From Spirochaetales bacterium UBA6872 (lineage in GTDB: Bacteria > Spirochaetota > Spirochaetia > Sphaerochaetales > Sphaerochaetaceae), in the NCBI GenBank assembly GCA_002452215.1, contig DKCO01000013.1, positions 1 through 64,000 of the forward strand: 64,000 nucleotides of DNA. Direction: 5' to 3'. Below are positions 5,987 through 13,380 of the stretch, piece by piece (within the stretch, counting starts at the first letter, position 1; each line of letters begins with the position of its first letter). The notes below the pieces were generated by a model, which searched no databases, was not told where the DNA came from, and worked only from the letters and a program-made list of their open reading frames with translations. A program made the translations under genes and the position numbers.

Positions 5987-6889
5987 TTAAGCAATTGCTT
6001 CCTTCTCGATCTTCAAACCCAGCATTTTCAAAACAGCCAATCCGATATTGAGGAGGAATGCCGGTCCAGATATCCTCCATGCAACAGAGCCTTGCCTCTG
6101 CAGTTTGGCATCATAGTCATCGTCTTTCAGCGAGAGCTCCTTGATGGAGTCGCGGACAGCAATCCGCACAATCGAGTTGGCGGAATCTATGAGGATCTCC
6201 CTTCTGGCCCTTGCAGGTTCATCCTCCGGTTGCTTTTTCGCTTCAATGAAAGCCTGGTTTCTTGCCTTGACCTCAGCCAGCTTTTTCATGGCAAGCCCGA
6301 GATTGCCTGATTCTGCATAGAAAGAGACAAGCAAGTCATCATTTCCGATCTGCTCTAGATCAGTCTGCACTTGCCTCAACGCATCTCTCCATTCGGCTGT
6401 CGCCTTGTTTCTGGAGAAGGATTTGTTGGAGTACTCATCCTTGCAGATTCGGTCGAACACGGCAGGATTGTTCTTCACGAACATCTCGACATCAAGACCA
6501 AAGTCGTGGGCATCTTGCAGGATTGCGGCTCTGACTGCTTCAGCAGCCTCCGCTTTCTCAGCCTCGGTGAAGCTCTTGACCTGAACATCGAGGTTAGATA
6601 TAGCCTCTGCAAGACCTGCTACAGCATCCTTGTAGCCTTCTTCCCACATTGTGTAGGGGGCATTCCAGAGCTTCTTGATCCTCTTCCTTTCATCCTCCAG
6701 TTTCGTCTGGAGCTTTCGAAGGTTCGCTAGATCATCCTTGGCTGCCCTTACTGAGTCTTTCGATACGATAGCGTTCCTATAAGGCTCTGTTATCTGAGAC
6801 ACCCAGTCCTTGATTCTTGGGAACTGGTCTGTCTCAATGGTTCCCACATCCGCTGTGAAGGAGACGCTCAATTCTTTCTTCTCTTCCAT
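5987..6889 (-). CDS. DUF1351 phage recombination-associated protein
   Basis: 300 aa, close to the family's usual length. The N-terminal half has the typical long coiled-coil pattern: DSVRAAKDDLANLRKLQTKL, then DERKRIKKLWNAPYTMWEEG and a second helix VAGLAEAISNLDVQVKSFTE. The family has no known catalytic activity. It is nearly always found with a phage exonuclease and an annealing protein, as here, with GGAGG before its ATG and only 14 nt to the next gene. Likely an accessory of the recombination complex. Confidence 0.75.
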   Translation of the reverse strand: MEEKKELSVSFTADVGTIETDQFPRIKDWVSQITEPYRNAIVSKDSVRAAKDDLANLRKLQTKLEDERKRIKKLWNAPYTMWEEGYKDAVAGLAEAISNLDVQVKSFTEAEKAEAAEAVRAAILQDAHDFGLDVEMFVKNNPAVFDRICKDEYSNKSFSRNKATAEWRDALRQVQTDLEQIGNDDLLVSFYAESGNLGLAMKKLAEVKARNQAFIEAKKQPEDEPARARREILIDSANSIVRIAVRDSIKELSLKDDDYDAKLQRQGSVAWRISGPAFLLNIGLAVLKMLGLKIEKEAIA

Positions 6890-7627
6890 TTAATCCTCCA
6901 ATGCCAATACTTTTGGCGGTCTTCTACCTTTTTTTATGTACTCTTCTATGAAGGCTCTTTCGTATTCCACGACAGCCTTCATATCCTCTTTGACTGATTC
7001 GCTCCTCTTGTCGATGATTCGATAGAAGTTGCGAATCTCAGGAAAGCCCAGATCCTCGTCCTTGAAGGCATCTCTCTTGAGTCTGGCGGCGCAGATAACA
7101 TAATCCCATCCCGTGACAAGCAGACAATGGATCATCTGCTCGTAGTAGTAGACAGGTATCCCGTCCTCCCATTTCTCAAGATCGTCCTCTCTAGTCCAGC
7201 TCCCTGTCTTGCATTCAAGGAGGCCCTTGCTCCCTAAGGGGAGATCCCAAGGATTGCTGTCGGTGCTGATGACCAGCTCTCCATCCAAAGTGCATGTCAT
7301 CCACCTGAATCTTTTTGATATGAGGATGTCATACGGCTTGTAGCTGAGCGCGAAGTAAGGCAGGTCTATAAGAGTTGCCTCCCTTATGCAGGGCTCCATA
7401 TCGATTCCGTACTTGACATACGGCTTGTTCGATATGTCCTCCCTGCTCGACAATCCCATCTTGATGTCGTATAGCTGGGACTTGTCCATCCAGGGGCTAT
7501 CGCCGCAACAGACAGCGGCCTCAGTCCCTGAGATCCTTATGCTGTCTGGATCCCTTTTCTTGTTTCTTGAGGCAAGCCAATCCTCGCGAGATTTCCAGAC
7601 CTCTCTTAAGAAGAAGGATTCGCTCAC
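6890..7627 (-). CDS. YqaJ-type viral recombinase (5'-3' exonuclease)
   Basis: 245 aa. Motifs of the lambda-exonuclease/YqaJ fold are visible: ISGTEAAVCCGDSPW near residues 32-46 (the GG/T-x-(D/E)-A-A helix), an Asp region around DGELV, and the catalytic Glu-x-Lys as LLECKTG near residue 140. This is followed by a Tyr-x-Glu-Gln-Met-x-His helix (YYYEQMIHCLLVTG), which normally reads YY.Q.Q. The start is GTG at 7627, overlapping the upstream stop as GTGA behind AGGAGG. Resects double-strand ends to give single strands for the annealing partner. Confidence 0.85.
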   Translation of the reverse strand: MSESFFLREVWKSREDWLASRNKKRDPDSIRISGTEAAVCCGDSPWMDKSQLYDIKMGLSSREDISNKPYVKYGIDMEPCIREATLIDLPYFALSYKPYDILISKRFRWMTCTLDGELVISTDSNPWDLPLGSKGLLECKTGSWTREDDLEKWEDGIPVYYYEQMIHCLLVTGWDYVICAARLKRDAFKDEDLGFPEIRNFYRIIDKRSESVKEDMKAVVEYERAFIEEYIKKGRRPPKVLALED

Positions 7628-7812
7628 ATCTCCTCCTCGTTCTTTTCGTATACTTCTCTTGTGGATGGATCTATCACATAGGCTTTGGTTGTTGGTCCTA
7701 CTGCTTTTTCTTCTTCGGCTCTTTTTGATGCCTTTCTTTCATACCTGATGGTAAGAATCGCTACCGACTCTGCCACCAAAGCAGAAAACGCTGCAATTGC
7801 CAAAAAACACAT
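7624..7812 (-). CDS. Small membrane protein, 62 aa
   Basis: Starts MCFLAIAAFSALVAESVAIL, a single hydrophobic helix of about 20 residues, followed by a basic stretch (RYERKASKRAEEE) and an acidic end. This predicts an N-out/C-in single-span inner-membrane protein. It is coupled to the exonuclease gene by a 4-nt overlap. Function unknown. Confidence 0.55.
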   Translation of the reverse strand: MCFLAIAAFSALVAESVAILTIRYERKASKRAEEEKAVGPTTKAYVIDPSTREVYEKNEEEM

Positions 7813-7864
7813 TATCTGCTACCCTCTTAATCGGCAGGGAAAAGCCCCTACCGTCCTTCAAAAA

Positions 7865-7907
7865 TGGCCCCGAGGTTCTGTTTGTTTTTTCAGGGCCATG
7901 TTTTTTT
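7865..7907 (+). terminator. Possible weak terminator hairpin
   Basis: TGGCCC (7865-7870) and GGGCCA (7893-7898) can pair around a 22-nt loop, followed on the plus strand by TG and seven T. The long loop makes it weak. It would stop transcription entering the early operon antisense. On the minus strand five T also follow the other arm. The 138-nt gap 7813-7950 holds nothing else I can support. Confidence 0.35.
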
Positions 7908-7950
7908 GCCTTGCCATTACCCTCATGGCTGAGATGCGTGTTGAAATAAA

Positions 7951-8238
7951 CTACAACCCTCCATGCTTGCTTCTAGGATTCCCCGCCTGTACAGACGGGA
8001 TATACTTATCGAGATCGCTGGTGCATAAGTACACCGTTCTCCCGACTTTCTTGCTCTTTACAGAGCCGTTCTGAGCTCTGTACGAGAGTTGCCTCTTGGT
8101 CATGCCGGTAAGCTCTGCGGCAGTCTCAAGCGGTAGATAGTCCTGCTCCTGAAGTTGACTGACGACCTTCGCCCAGGCCTCATTCATAGCAATGAGCGCC
8201 TGAGTGAACTCAGCGATAACTCGCCTATCTAGAGTCAT
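7951..8238 (-). CDS. Excisionase/HTH_17-like DNA-binding protein, 95 aa
   Basis: ATG at 8238 follows AGGAGG by 6 nt, and the longer upstream frame overlaps the preceding gene. Residues about 35-90 carry the MerR-like winged helix of excisionases: DYLPLETAAELTGMTKRQLS, then YRAQNGSVKSKKVGRTVYLC, then a Asp-Leu-Asp-Lys-Tyr helix. The 30-residue N-terminal helix could be for dimerisation. Second gene of the leftward early transcript. Probably a phage regulator or excision factor. Confidence 0.7.
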   Translation of the reverse strand: MTLDRRVIAEFTQALIAMNEAWAKVVSQLQEQDYLPLETAAELTGMTKRQLSYRAQNGSVKSKKVGRTVYLCTSDLDKYIPSVQAGNPRSKHGGL

Positions 8239-8416
8239 CTTTGGCCTCCTTGGCTTCCAACTCCATCTTCTTGATTTCCAGATCAAGAAGATTCCCGATA
8301 TAACCGCCAACGCTTATTCTGTTAGCGTTGGCTATTCTGTGGATTTTTTCCCGGTTACATTCAGAGAAGGCCGGGATGCGAATGGTCCAATTTTTACTAC
8401 ATTTGACGTAATTCAT
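8225..8416 (-). CDS. Ribbon-helix-helix (Arc/CopG-like) regulator, 63 aa
   Basis: The strand WTIRIPAF, then helix ECNREKIHRIANANRIS and helix VGGYIGNLLDLEIKKMEL fit the RHH fold. The first helix is followed by the family's Ser-Val-Gly turn. First gene of the early transcript. It overlaps the next gene by 14 nt. The promoter's -10 ends only 6 nt before the ATG and no ribosome site is present, so the mRNA is probably leaderless. Likely an early autoregulator paired with the divergent CI-like protein. Confidence 0.7.
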   Translation of the reverse strand: MNYVKCSKNWTIRIPAFSECNREKIHRIANANRISVGGYIGNLLDLEIKKMELEAKEAKDDSR

Positions 8417-8422
8417 ACTGTC

Positions 8423-8451
8423 AATATATCGCCATTTGTAGTATTTGTAAA
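8423..8451 (-). promoter_or_regulatory. Leftward phage early promoter
   Basis: On the minus strand TTTACA (8451-8446), 17 nt, TATATT (8428-8423). Predicted transcription start falls on or next to the A of the ATG at 8416. The -35 lies between the -10 and -35 of the rightward promoter, so the two cannot be used at once. Confidence 0.7.
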
Positions 8452-8480
8452 CACTTTTGTATAATTTTTATTTACAAATG
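8433..8480 (+). promoter_or_regulatory. Rightward repressor promoter with repeated operator half-sites
   Basis: TTGTAG (8436-8441), 18 nt, perfect TATAAT (8460-8465). The word CATTTGTA at 8433-8440 recurs inverted as TACAAATG at 8473-8480, and TTTGTAAA at 8444-8451 recurs inverted as TTTACAAA at 8471-8478. These are plausible repressor half-sites covering both promoters. Confidence 0.65.
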
Positions 8481-8506
8481 ACGCAATAGTTGATTAACGT
8501 TGGTGT

Positions 8507-8875
8507 ATGAAGCTGTTCAACGGATATGATTTTTGGAGTAATTTTTCTAAGGAATTAGCCTCGCGCGGGTTGACCAATATGGCCTTCGCGGAAAAAGCAG
8601 AGCTCCCATATAGAACCATTACAACTCAAAGAAATCGACATTCAATCCCTAATGCAGAGCAATTATATAAGATGGCTACCGTACTAGGAACTTCAATTGA
8701 ATACCTCCTAACCGGAGAAGATTCATCGCTATGCATTGAGGCAAAGGAAGTGGAACGAGATCCAGAATTGCGCCAATTGGTAAGGCTATGTATCAACGAC
8801 AGATCTCTTGTTTCACTTATTGCTCACGCCATACGAGCAAATGACATGAAAACGAAAGACAAGAACATTGGATAA
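8507..8875 (+). CDS. CI-like XRE-family phage repressor, 122 aa
   Basis: Residues about 10-65 are an XRE helix-turn-helix: FSKELASRGLTNMAFAEKAE then LPYRTITTQRNRHSIPNAEQ and LYKMATVLGTSIEYLLTG, the usual ending of this domain. The C-terminal 50 residues are helical and lack the Ser/Lys protease domain of SOS-cleavable repressors. Divergent from the early operon, as a lysogeny switch requires. No clear ribosome site upstream. Confidence 0.85.
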   Translation: MKLFNGYDFWSNFSKELASRGLTNMAFAEKAELPYRTITTQRNRHSIPNAEQLYKMATVLGTSIEYLLTGEDSSLCIEAKEVERDPELRQLVRLCINDRSLVSLIAHAIRANDMKTKDKNIG

Positions 8876-8935
8876 AGAATAACAAAGAAATTATGATAGG
8901 AAGTGTTAATCTATCTTCTAGGAGGGAGTAGAAAT

Positions 8936-9415
8936 ATGAAAAAAACAAGAAGCATTCTTGCGTTAATCATTGCACTCAGTGCTTTGATTGTTGTGTCATG
9001 TGACAATGACAGAGGGGTTAACTGTGCCTTAGAGATTCCGTCTTGGCTTTCTGGCAATACCTACAAGGCAACAGAAACCGATTCGCAAACAGGACAGGCT
9101 GTTGAAGAGACTCTCACATTTTATAATGATAATATCTATGTTGTTAGCAAAGCCCAGTCAAGCGAAAATACAGGAATTCTCGATATAAAAAACGAATTGA
9201 TAGAGCCTTTGCAAAATTACATCACGCAATTTGAACAAAGCTCAACAAACAATAGCTATAGGCTGACTCTAGTTGCCATGAATACGGATGCAGGATATTC
9301 AATGTCTTTTAAAATCAATATTGTGAAAACAGAAAAAGGCATAGAAATCACGATGTCCATAACCGACAGTAATGGAACAAATACAGGTGGCTCTGGTGAG
9401 TATATCCTGCAATAG
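8936..9415 (+). CDS. Small lipoprotein beside prophage repressor, 159 aa
   Basis: ATG at 8936 follows GGAGGGAG and begins MKKTRSILALIIALSALIVV, with the lipobox VVSC at residues about 20-23 and an acidic residue right after the Cys. The mature part is strand-rich, with ETDSQTGQAVEETLTFYNDN and a closing GGSGEYILQ, as in lipocalin-like or META-like lipoproteins. It is cotranscribed or adjacent to the repressor, so it may be a gene expressed in the lysogen. Function unknown. Confidence 0.75.
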   Translation: MKKTRSILALIIALSALIVVSCDNDRGVNCALEIPSWLSGNTYKATETDSQTGQAVEETLTFYNDNIYVVSKAQSSENTGILDIKNELIEPLQNYITQFEQSSTNNSYRLTLVAMNTDAGYSMSFKINIVKTEKGIEITMSITDSNGTNTGGSGEYILQ

Positions 9416-9497
9416 AAGCCGTAGGGAAGAAATATAAGAAAGTTCTGGATAGTCTAAAACCAACCTTAAGGAGGAGAAAACAAGAAAAAAGTTTAAT

Positions 9498-9514
9498 GAG
9501 CACAGTGTGTGCTC
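9498..9514. repeat. Small perfect hairpin GAGCACA/TGTGCTC
   Basis: Seven-base-pair stem with a 3-nt loop between the lipoprotein gene and the tRNA genes. No T-run follows on the plus strand. The rest of the gap 9416-9565 shows only an orphan AAGGAGGAG at 9468-9476 without a start codon at proper spacing. Confidence 0.5.
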
Positions 9515-9565
9515 GAGTGTGTCGGACATAGCATGAGAATTGTTATTCAAACTACAGAAAAACGG

Positions 9566-9594
9566 TTGAAATTGTAATGAATTGTAACTAATAT
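9566..9594 (+). promoter_or_regulatory. Promoter of the tRNA-Arg/tRNA-Ser unit
   Basis: TTGAAA (9566-9571), exactly 17 nt, TAATAT (9589-9594). The predicted start is about 20 nt before the tRNA-Arg gene. Confidence 0.7.
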
Positions 9595-9619
9595 ATCCAT
9601 ATTTGTAATTAGATTGAAA

Positions 9620-9693
9620 GAGACCATAGCTCAGCTGGATAGAGCATCAGTTTGCGGAACTGGGGGTCGGAGGTTCGAATCCTCTTGGTCTCG
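9620..9693 (+). tRNA. tRNA-Arg (anticodon GCG)
   Basis: Full cloverleaf: acceptor GAGACCA/TGGTCTC, D-arm GCTC/GAGC, anticodon stem TCAGT/ACTGG with loop TTGCGGA, T-arm GGAGG/CCTCT with TTCGAAT. The anticodon at positions 34-36 is GCG, reading CGC/CGU. The body closely resembles bacterial tRNA-Arg(ACG). CCA is not encoded. G34 in place of A34 means no inosine modification is needed. Confidence 0.9.
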
Positions 9694-9706
9694 TATCGAA
9701 AAAAAT

Positions 9707-9795
9707 GGAAAGATGGCCGAGTGGTCGAAGGCGGCAGACTCGAAATCTGCTGTACAGGTTTTTCTGTACCAAGGGTTCGAATCCCTTTCTTTCCG
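9707..9795 (+). tRNA. tRNA-Ser (anticodon CGA)
   Basis: Acceptor GGAAAGA/TCTTTCC, anticodon stem GCAGA/TCTGC with loop CTCGAAA, long variable arm (GTACAG/CTGTAC) typical of tRNA-Ser, and T-loop TTCGAAT. CCA is not encoded. 13 nt after tRNA-Arg, so cotranscribed. Confidence 0.92.
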
Positions 9796-9799
9796 TTTC

Positions 9800-10198
9800 C
9801 TATAAAAACAAAGCCGAGCCTTTTTCTATTTCCTTTACAACAAGAATGTCCGCAGGCAACCACGAAAGAGTATTCAAATCCTTTATAGATACCCATTTTG
9901 CATCATCATGGACACTGAGATGAAGTTCTCCACTAGCAATTTTACATAAGTAACAATCCATAACAAGGTCGAACTCTGGATAACTGTAGTTTATAGTACA
10001 AAGTAATCTCTCTATTTTTATGTCAACATTAAGCTCTTCTTTTATCTCACGCAAAAGAGCATCTTCACTGCTTTCGCCAAACTCTTGTTTTCCACCTGGG
10101 AATTCCCATAAGCCTTTGAAATTACCGCAAGCTCTTCTTGTTGCATACAAATATCCTTCCTTATGGATTATTGCTGCACTCACTTTTATTGTTTTCAT
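9800..10198 (-). CDS. MutT-like Nudix hydrolase (8-oxo-dGTP diphosphatase type)
   Basis: 132 aa from ATG 10198. The Nudix box is complete: GKQEFGESSEDALLREIKEE (GxEx7REUxEExGU pattern) near residues 37-57. The N-terminus MKTIKVSAAIIHKEGYLYAT and the LWEFPGGK before the box are typical of MutT, which removes oxidised dGTP from the nucleotide pool. Convergent with tRNA-Ser, whose 3' end is 4 nt away. The following GNAT gene is upstream with 4 nt between, so both are one transcript. Confidence 0.88.
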   Translation of the reverse strand: MKTIKVSAAIIHKEGYLYATRRACGNFKGLWEFPGGKQEFGESSEDALLREIKEELNVDIKIERLLCTINYSYPEFDLVMDCYLCKIASGELHLSVHDDAKWVSIKDLNTLSWLPADILVVKEIEKGSALFL

Positions 10199-10202
10199 AC
10201 TT

Positions 10203-10676
10203 TCACTCCAGTTTGAGCATGTTCTCATATATGCCAGGAGTTGAATTTTCAATGACAGTCGCTCCAACGCATTTTTTATAGAATTCAACAGGACCAACGC
10301 CTCCGATTATCGCATATGCGTATCCCTCGTCTCTCATAGCACTAAGAGAAGCGATTAAAAGAGCTTTGCCAACACCTTGTCCTTGCTCACTTTCCAAAAC
10401 CTCTGTTGGACCAAAAAAGTCAGGAGCTGTTGCATTGTAGCAAGCATATCCGATTATCTTTTCATTTTTGACAGCTATGAACATAGTAGGATTTTGCGCT
10501 TTGAAGCAACAATCAGCTTCGCTTGCGGCATATTTTGAAGTATGTGCCTCAACCCAATCTATGATTTGCTTCTTATTTGGAGGCAATGCCCTGATTATTT
10601 TTATCCCCATTCTCGACAGCTTTTCTATTTCTTCTTTAGCAGATGTCAAATCATAAAGCTTCACAAGCATGTCCAT
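10203..10676 (-). CDS. GNAT-family N-acetyltransferase
   Basis: 157 aa. ATG at 10676 follows GGAGG; the longer frame lacks a site. The acetyl-CoA loop is EQGQGVGKALLIASLSAM (the Q/RxxGxG/A pattern) in the middle, preceded by IAVKNEKIIGYACYNAT strands and followed by AYAIIGGVGPVEFYKKCVGA. The substrate cannot be told. Acts in the cytoplasm. Confidence 0.85.
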   Translation of the reverse strand: MDMLVKLYDLTSAKEEIEKLSRMGIKIIRALPPNKKQIIDWVEAHTSKYAASEADCCFKAQNPTMFIAVKNEKIIGYACYNATAPDFFGPTEVLESEQGQGVGKALLIASLSAMRDEGYAYAIIGGVGPVEFYKKCVGATVIENSTPGIYENMLKLE

Positions 10677-10771
10677 ATTGCTTCCTCCATGAAACGATAT
10701 TAAAAGAAGATTGGCCATTTGTCATATAAAAAGGGGCCAAGTCACCTCAGCTCCTCTCGATTTTTCAACCG

Positions 10772-10960
10772 TTATTTCTTTTTTGCTTTCTTCATGATAT
10801 CGTCAACCATCTTGTCAGCTGTACAAGAACTATGGCAATGTGTGCAAGAGGCACAAGATGTACACCCTTTCCCATTTTTCTTATCTTTAACCATAGATCT
10901 TAGCGAAAGTCCCACGATACAAATAAGAATAACCAAAACAGCTAATGTACCGATATTCAT
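10772..10960 (-). CDS. FeoB-associated Cys-rich membrane protein
   Basis: 62 aa: one N-terminal membrane span (MNIGTLAVLVILICIVGLSL), then a basic stretch and the Cys cluster CTSCASCTHCHSSC. This is the layout of the small FeoB-associated family, thought to hold Fe(II) or an iron-sulfur cluster at the FeoB cytosolic face. It starts 14 nt after feoB's stop, so it is the last gene of the iron operon. Confidence 0.85.
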   Translation of the reverse strand: MNIGTLAVLVILICIVGLSLRSMVKDKKNGKGCTSCASCTHCHSSCTADKMVDDIMKKAKKK

Positions 10961-10974
10961 AATTCAAACATCCT

Positions 10975-13107
10975 TTATTTGGAAAGAACAACACCATCCT
11001 TGTATTTGTCTTTTCTAACAAGAAGATAGATAAGACAAGCAATAAGGGCAAGTGCAACGATGAATCCAAAGACATTGCCATTTCCAGAGAACATCGACCA
11101 CACCTGGTAAACAATCAATGAAATTACATATGCAAACACTGTTTGATAGCCAATTGCAAACCATGTCCATTTTGCATTGTTCATCTCTCTCTTTATTGCG
11201 CCAATTGCAGCAAAACATGGAGCTGACAGGAGGTTGAACACCAAGAACGAGTATGCAGCTGCTGGCGTAAATTGTGCTGCCATCTGCCCCCAGAACTCTG
11301 CTCCATCCTCAGCAACTTCAGCAAAGCCATAAAGAATACCCATTGTTCCGACGACATTCTCTTTTGCAATAAGGCCAGTGATTGTTGCAACAGCACTTTG
11401 CCATGTTCCAAATCCAAGTGGAATGAAAATCCACTTAATTGCTCTACCAATATAAGCAAGAATAGAGTTGTCAAGGTCCTCTACCATTCCAAATCCATTC
11501 TCAAATCCGAATGCTTGCAAGAACCAAAGAACAATTGCGGAAGCCAAGATGATTGTTCCAGCCTTCTTGATAAAAGACCATCCTCTTTCCCACATGGATC
11601 TTAGAACAGTACCGACTGTTGGCCAGTGATACGCTGGAAGTTCCATGACAAATGGTGCTGGCTCTCCGGCAAACCTCTTGGTTTTCTTCAAGATGATTCC
11701 TGATATGATTATTGCAGCAATACCAACAAAGTAAGCAGAAGGAGCAACCCACCATGCACCGTTGAAGATAGCACCTGCAATAAGAGCAATTATTGGAAGC
11801 TTGGCACCACATGGGATAAATGTTGTGGTCATAATTGTCATTCTTCTATCTCTTTCGTTCTCGATTGTTCTTGATGCCATTACACCAGGAACACCACATC
11901 CTGTTCCGATAAGCATAGGAATGAATGATTTTCCAGAAAGCCCAAATCTTCTAAAAATCCTATCAAGGACAAATGCTACACGAGCCATGTATCCACAAGA
12001 TTCCAGGAATGCAAGGAACAAGAAAAGAACAAGCATCTGAGGTACAAAGCCAATAACAGCACCGACACCACTGACGATACCATCGACAATGAGTCCCTCA
12101 AGCCATGAAGCAACGCCCCATGATTCAAATAGAGATGAAAGACCACCAATAATCCATTCACCAACAAATACATCGTTAGTCCAATCTGTAAGCCAAGTAC
12201 CAACTGTTGTTACCGAGACATAGTAAACAAGGAACATAACAAGAGCGAAAATCGGAAGGCCAAGCCATCTGTTTGTAACAACCTTATCGATTTTATCAGA
12301 TGTTGAGAGCTTTCCAGAATTCTTCTTCTTATAGCAAGCCTTTACAATCTGAGCAATATATACATAGCGCTCGTTTGTTATGATTGATTCAGCATCATCG
12401 TCAAGCTCTTTCTCTGCTGCTTTAATATCGTTCTCAATATGGCCAGCAACAGTCGGATCCAGATTGAGTTTCTCAAGAACCTTTGGATCTCTCTCGAAGA
12501 TCTTGATTGCATACCATCTTTGCTGTTCCTCTGGAAGGTTATGAACAGCTGACTCCTCTATGTGAGCAATAGCATGTTCAACAGGGCCCGAAAAAGTGTG
12601 CTGAGGAACAGTCTTTGCGCCCTTAGCAGCCTTTATAGCCTCTTCTGCAGCTTCCATGATTCCATCGCCCTTCAAAGCAGATATCTCAACGACTTTGCAT
12701 CCCAAACTTCTAGAAAGCTCTTGAATATTTATCTTATCGCCATTCTTTTTGACGATATCCATCATATTGATCGCAACTACAACTGGAATTCCAAGCTCTG
12801 TTAGCTGTGTTGTCAAATATAGGTTTCTCTCAAGGTTCGTTCCATCGATGATATTCAAAATAGCATCTGGACGCTCACCTATGAGATAATTTCTCGAAAC
12901 AACTTCCTCCATCGTATATGGGGAGAGAGAATAGATTCCAGGAAGGTCCATGATAATAACACCTTCATGCTTCTTAAGCTTTCCTTCCTTCTTCTCCACT
13001 GTTACGCCAGGCCAGTTTCCTACATACTGGTTAGAACCGGTAAGAGCATTGAAAAGAGTAGTCTTTCCACTGTTAGGGTTCCCTGCAAGTGCAATTTTAA
13101 TTTCCAT
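10975..13107 (-). CDS. feoB: Ferrous iron transporter FeoB
   Basis: 710 aa, normal length. N-terminal G domain: P-loop GNPNSGKT at residues 9-16, DLPG near 54, NMMD near 115. A helical linker follows, then the membrane domain with two gating repeats, including GTGCGVPGVMASRTIENERD with its conserved Cys and later FIPCGAKLPI, and a second block near GLIAKENVVGTMGIL. It moves Fe(II) across the inner membrane, driven or gated by GTP. AGAGGAAA before ATG. Third gene of the feo operon, probably repressed by the divergent DtxR-like protein under iron sufficiency. Confidence 0.97.
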   Translation of the reverse strand: MEIKIALAGNPNSGKTTLFNALTGSNQYVGNWPGVTVEKKEGKLKKHEGVIIMDLPGIYSLSPYTMEEVVSRNYLIGERPDAILNIIDGTNLERNLYLTTQLTELGIPVVVAINMMDIVKKNGDKINIQELSRSLGCKVVEISALKGDGIMEAAEEAIKAAKGAKTVPQHTFSGPVEHAIAHIEESAVHNLPEEQQRWYAIKIFERDPKVLEKLNLDPTVAGHIENDIKAAEKELDDDAESIITNERYVYIAQIVKACYKKKNSGKLSTSDKIDKVVTNRWLGLPIFALVMFLVYYVSVTTVGTWLTDWTNDVFVGEWIIGGLSSLFESWGVASWLEGLIVDGIVSGVGAVIGFVPQMLVLFLFLAFLESCGYMARVAFVLDRIFRRFGLSGKSFIPMLIGTGCGVPGVMASRTIENERDRRMTIMTTTFIPCGAKLPIIALIAGAIFNGAWWVAPSAYFVGIAAIIISGIILKKTKRFAGEPAPFVMELPAYHWPTVGTVLRSMWERGWSFIKKAGTIILASAIVLWFLQAFGFENGFGMVEDLDNSILAYIGRAIKWIFIPLGFGTWQSAVATITGLIAKENVVGTMGILYGFAEVAEDGAEFWGQMAAQFTPAAAYSFLVFNLLSAPCFAAIGAIKREMNNAKWTWFAIGYQTVFAYVISLIVYQVWSMFSGNGNVFGFIVALALIACLIYLLVRKDKYKDGVVLSK

Positions 13108-13143
13108 ATTTTTCCTCTTAACAAAACCAATTCAAATAGAGTT

Positions 13144-13365
13144 CTACTCTACTTCTATCATTGCTGCATCTTCCTTTCGGACAGATAGCTCATAGCCACG
13201 AACAGTCAACTCGATTGGATCTCCCAGTGGAGCGACTTTCCTTACATAAACATCAGTTCCCTTTGTCAGTCCCATGTCCATAATGCGTCTCTTTATCGCA
13301 CCTTCACCATGGAGCTTAACAACCTTGCAAGAATCACCGACTTTAACGTCTCTAAGTGTTTTCAT
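13144..13365 (-). CDS. feoA: FeoA (SH3-like) protein
   Basis: 73 aa SH3-like barrel: KVGDSCKVVKLHGEGAIKRR, MDMGLTKGTDVYVRKVAPLG and DPIELTVRGYELSVRKEDA match the FeoA core. FeoA binds FeoB and is needed for full Fe(II) uptake. 36 nt before feoB and 15 nt after the first FeoA gene. Confidence 0.93.
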   Translation of the reverse strand: MKTLRDVKVGDSCKVVKLHGEGAIKRRIMDMGLTKGTDVYVRKVAPLGDPIELTVRGYELSVRKEDAAMIEVE

Positions 13366-13380
13366 ATATCCTCCAAAAGA

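Noticed and set aside
9620..9693. tRNA-Arg as prophage attachment site
   Set aside because: The tRNA's 3' end faces away from the prophage, and no copy of its 3' part is found on the prophage side within the window. The prophage's other end is outside the window.
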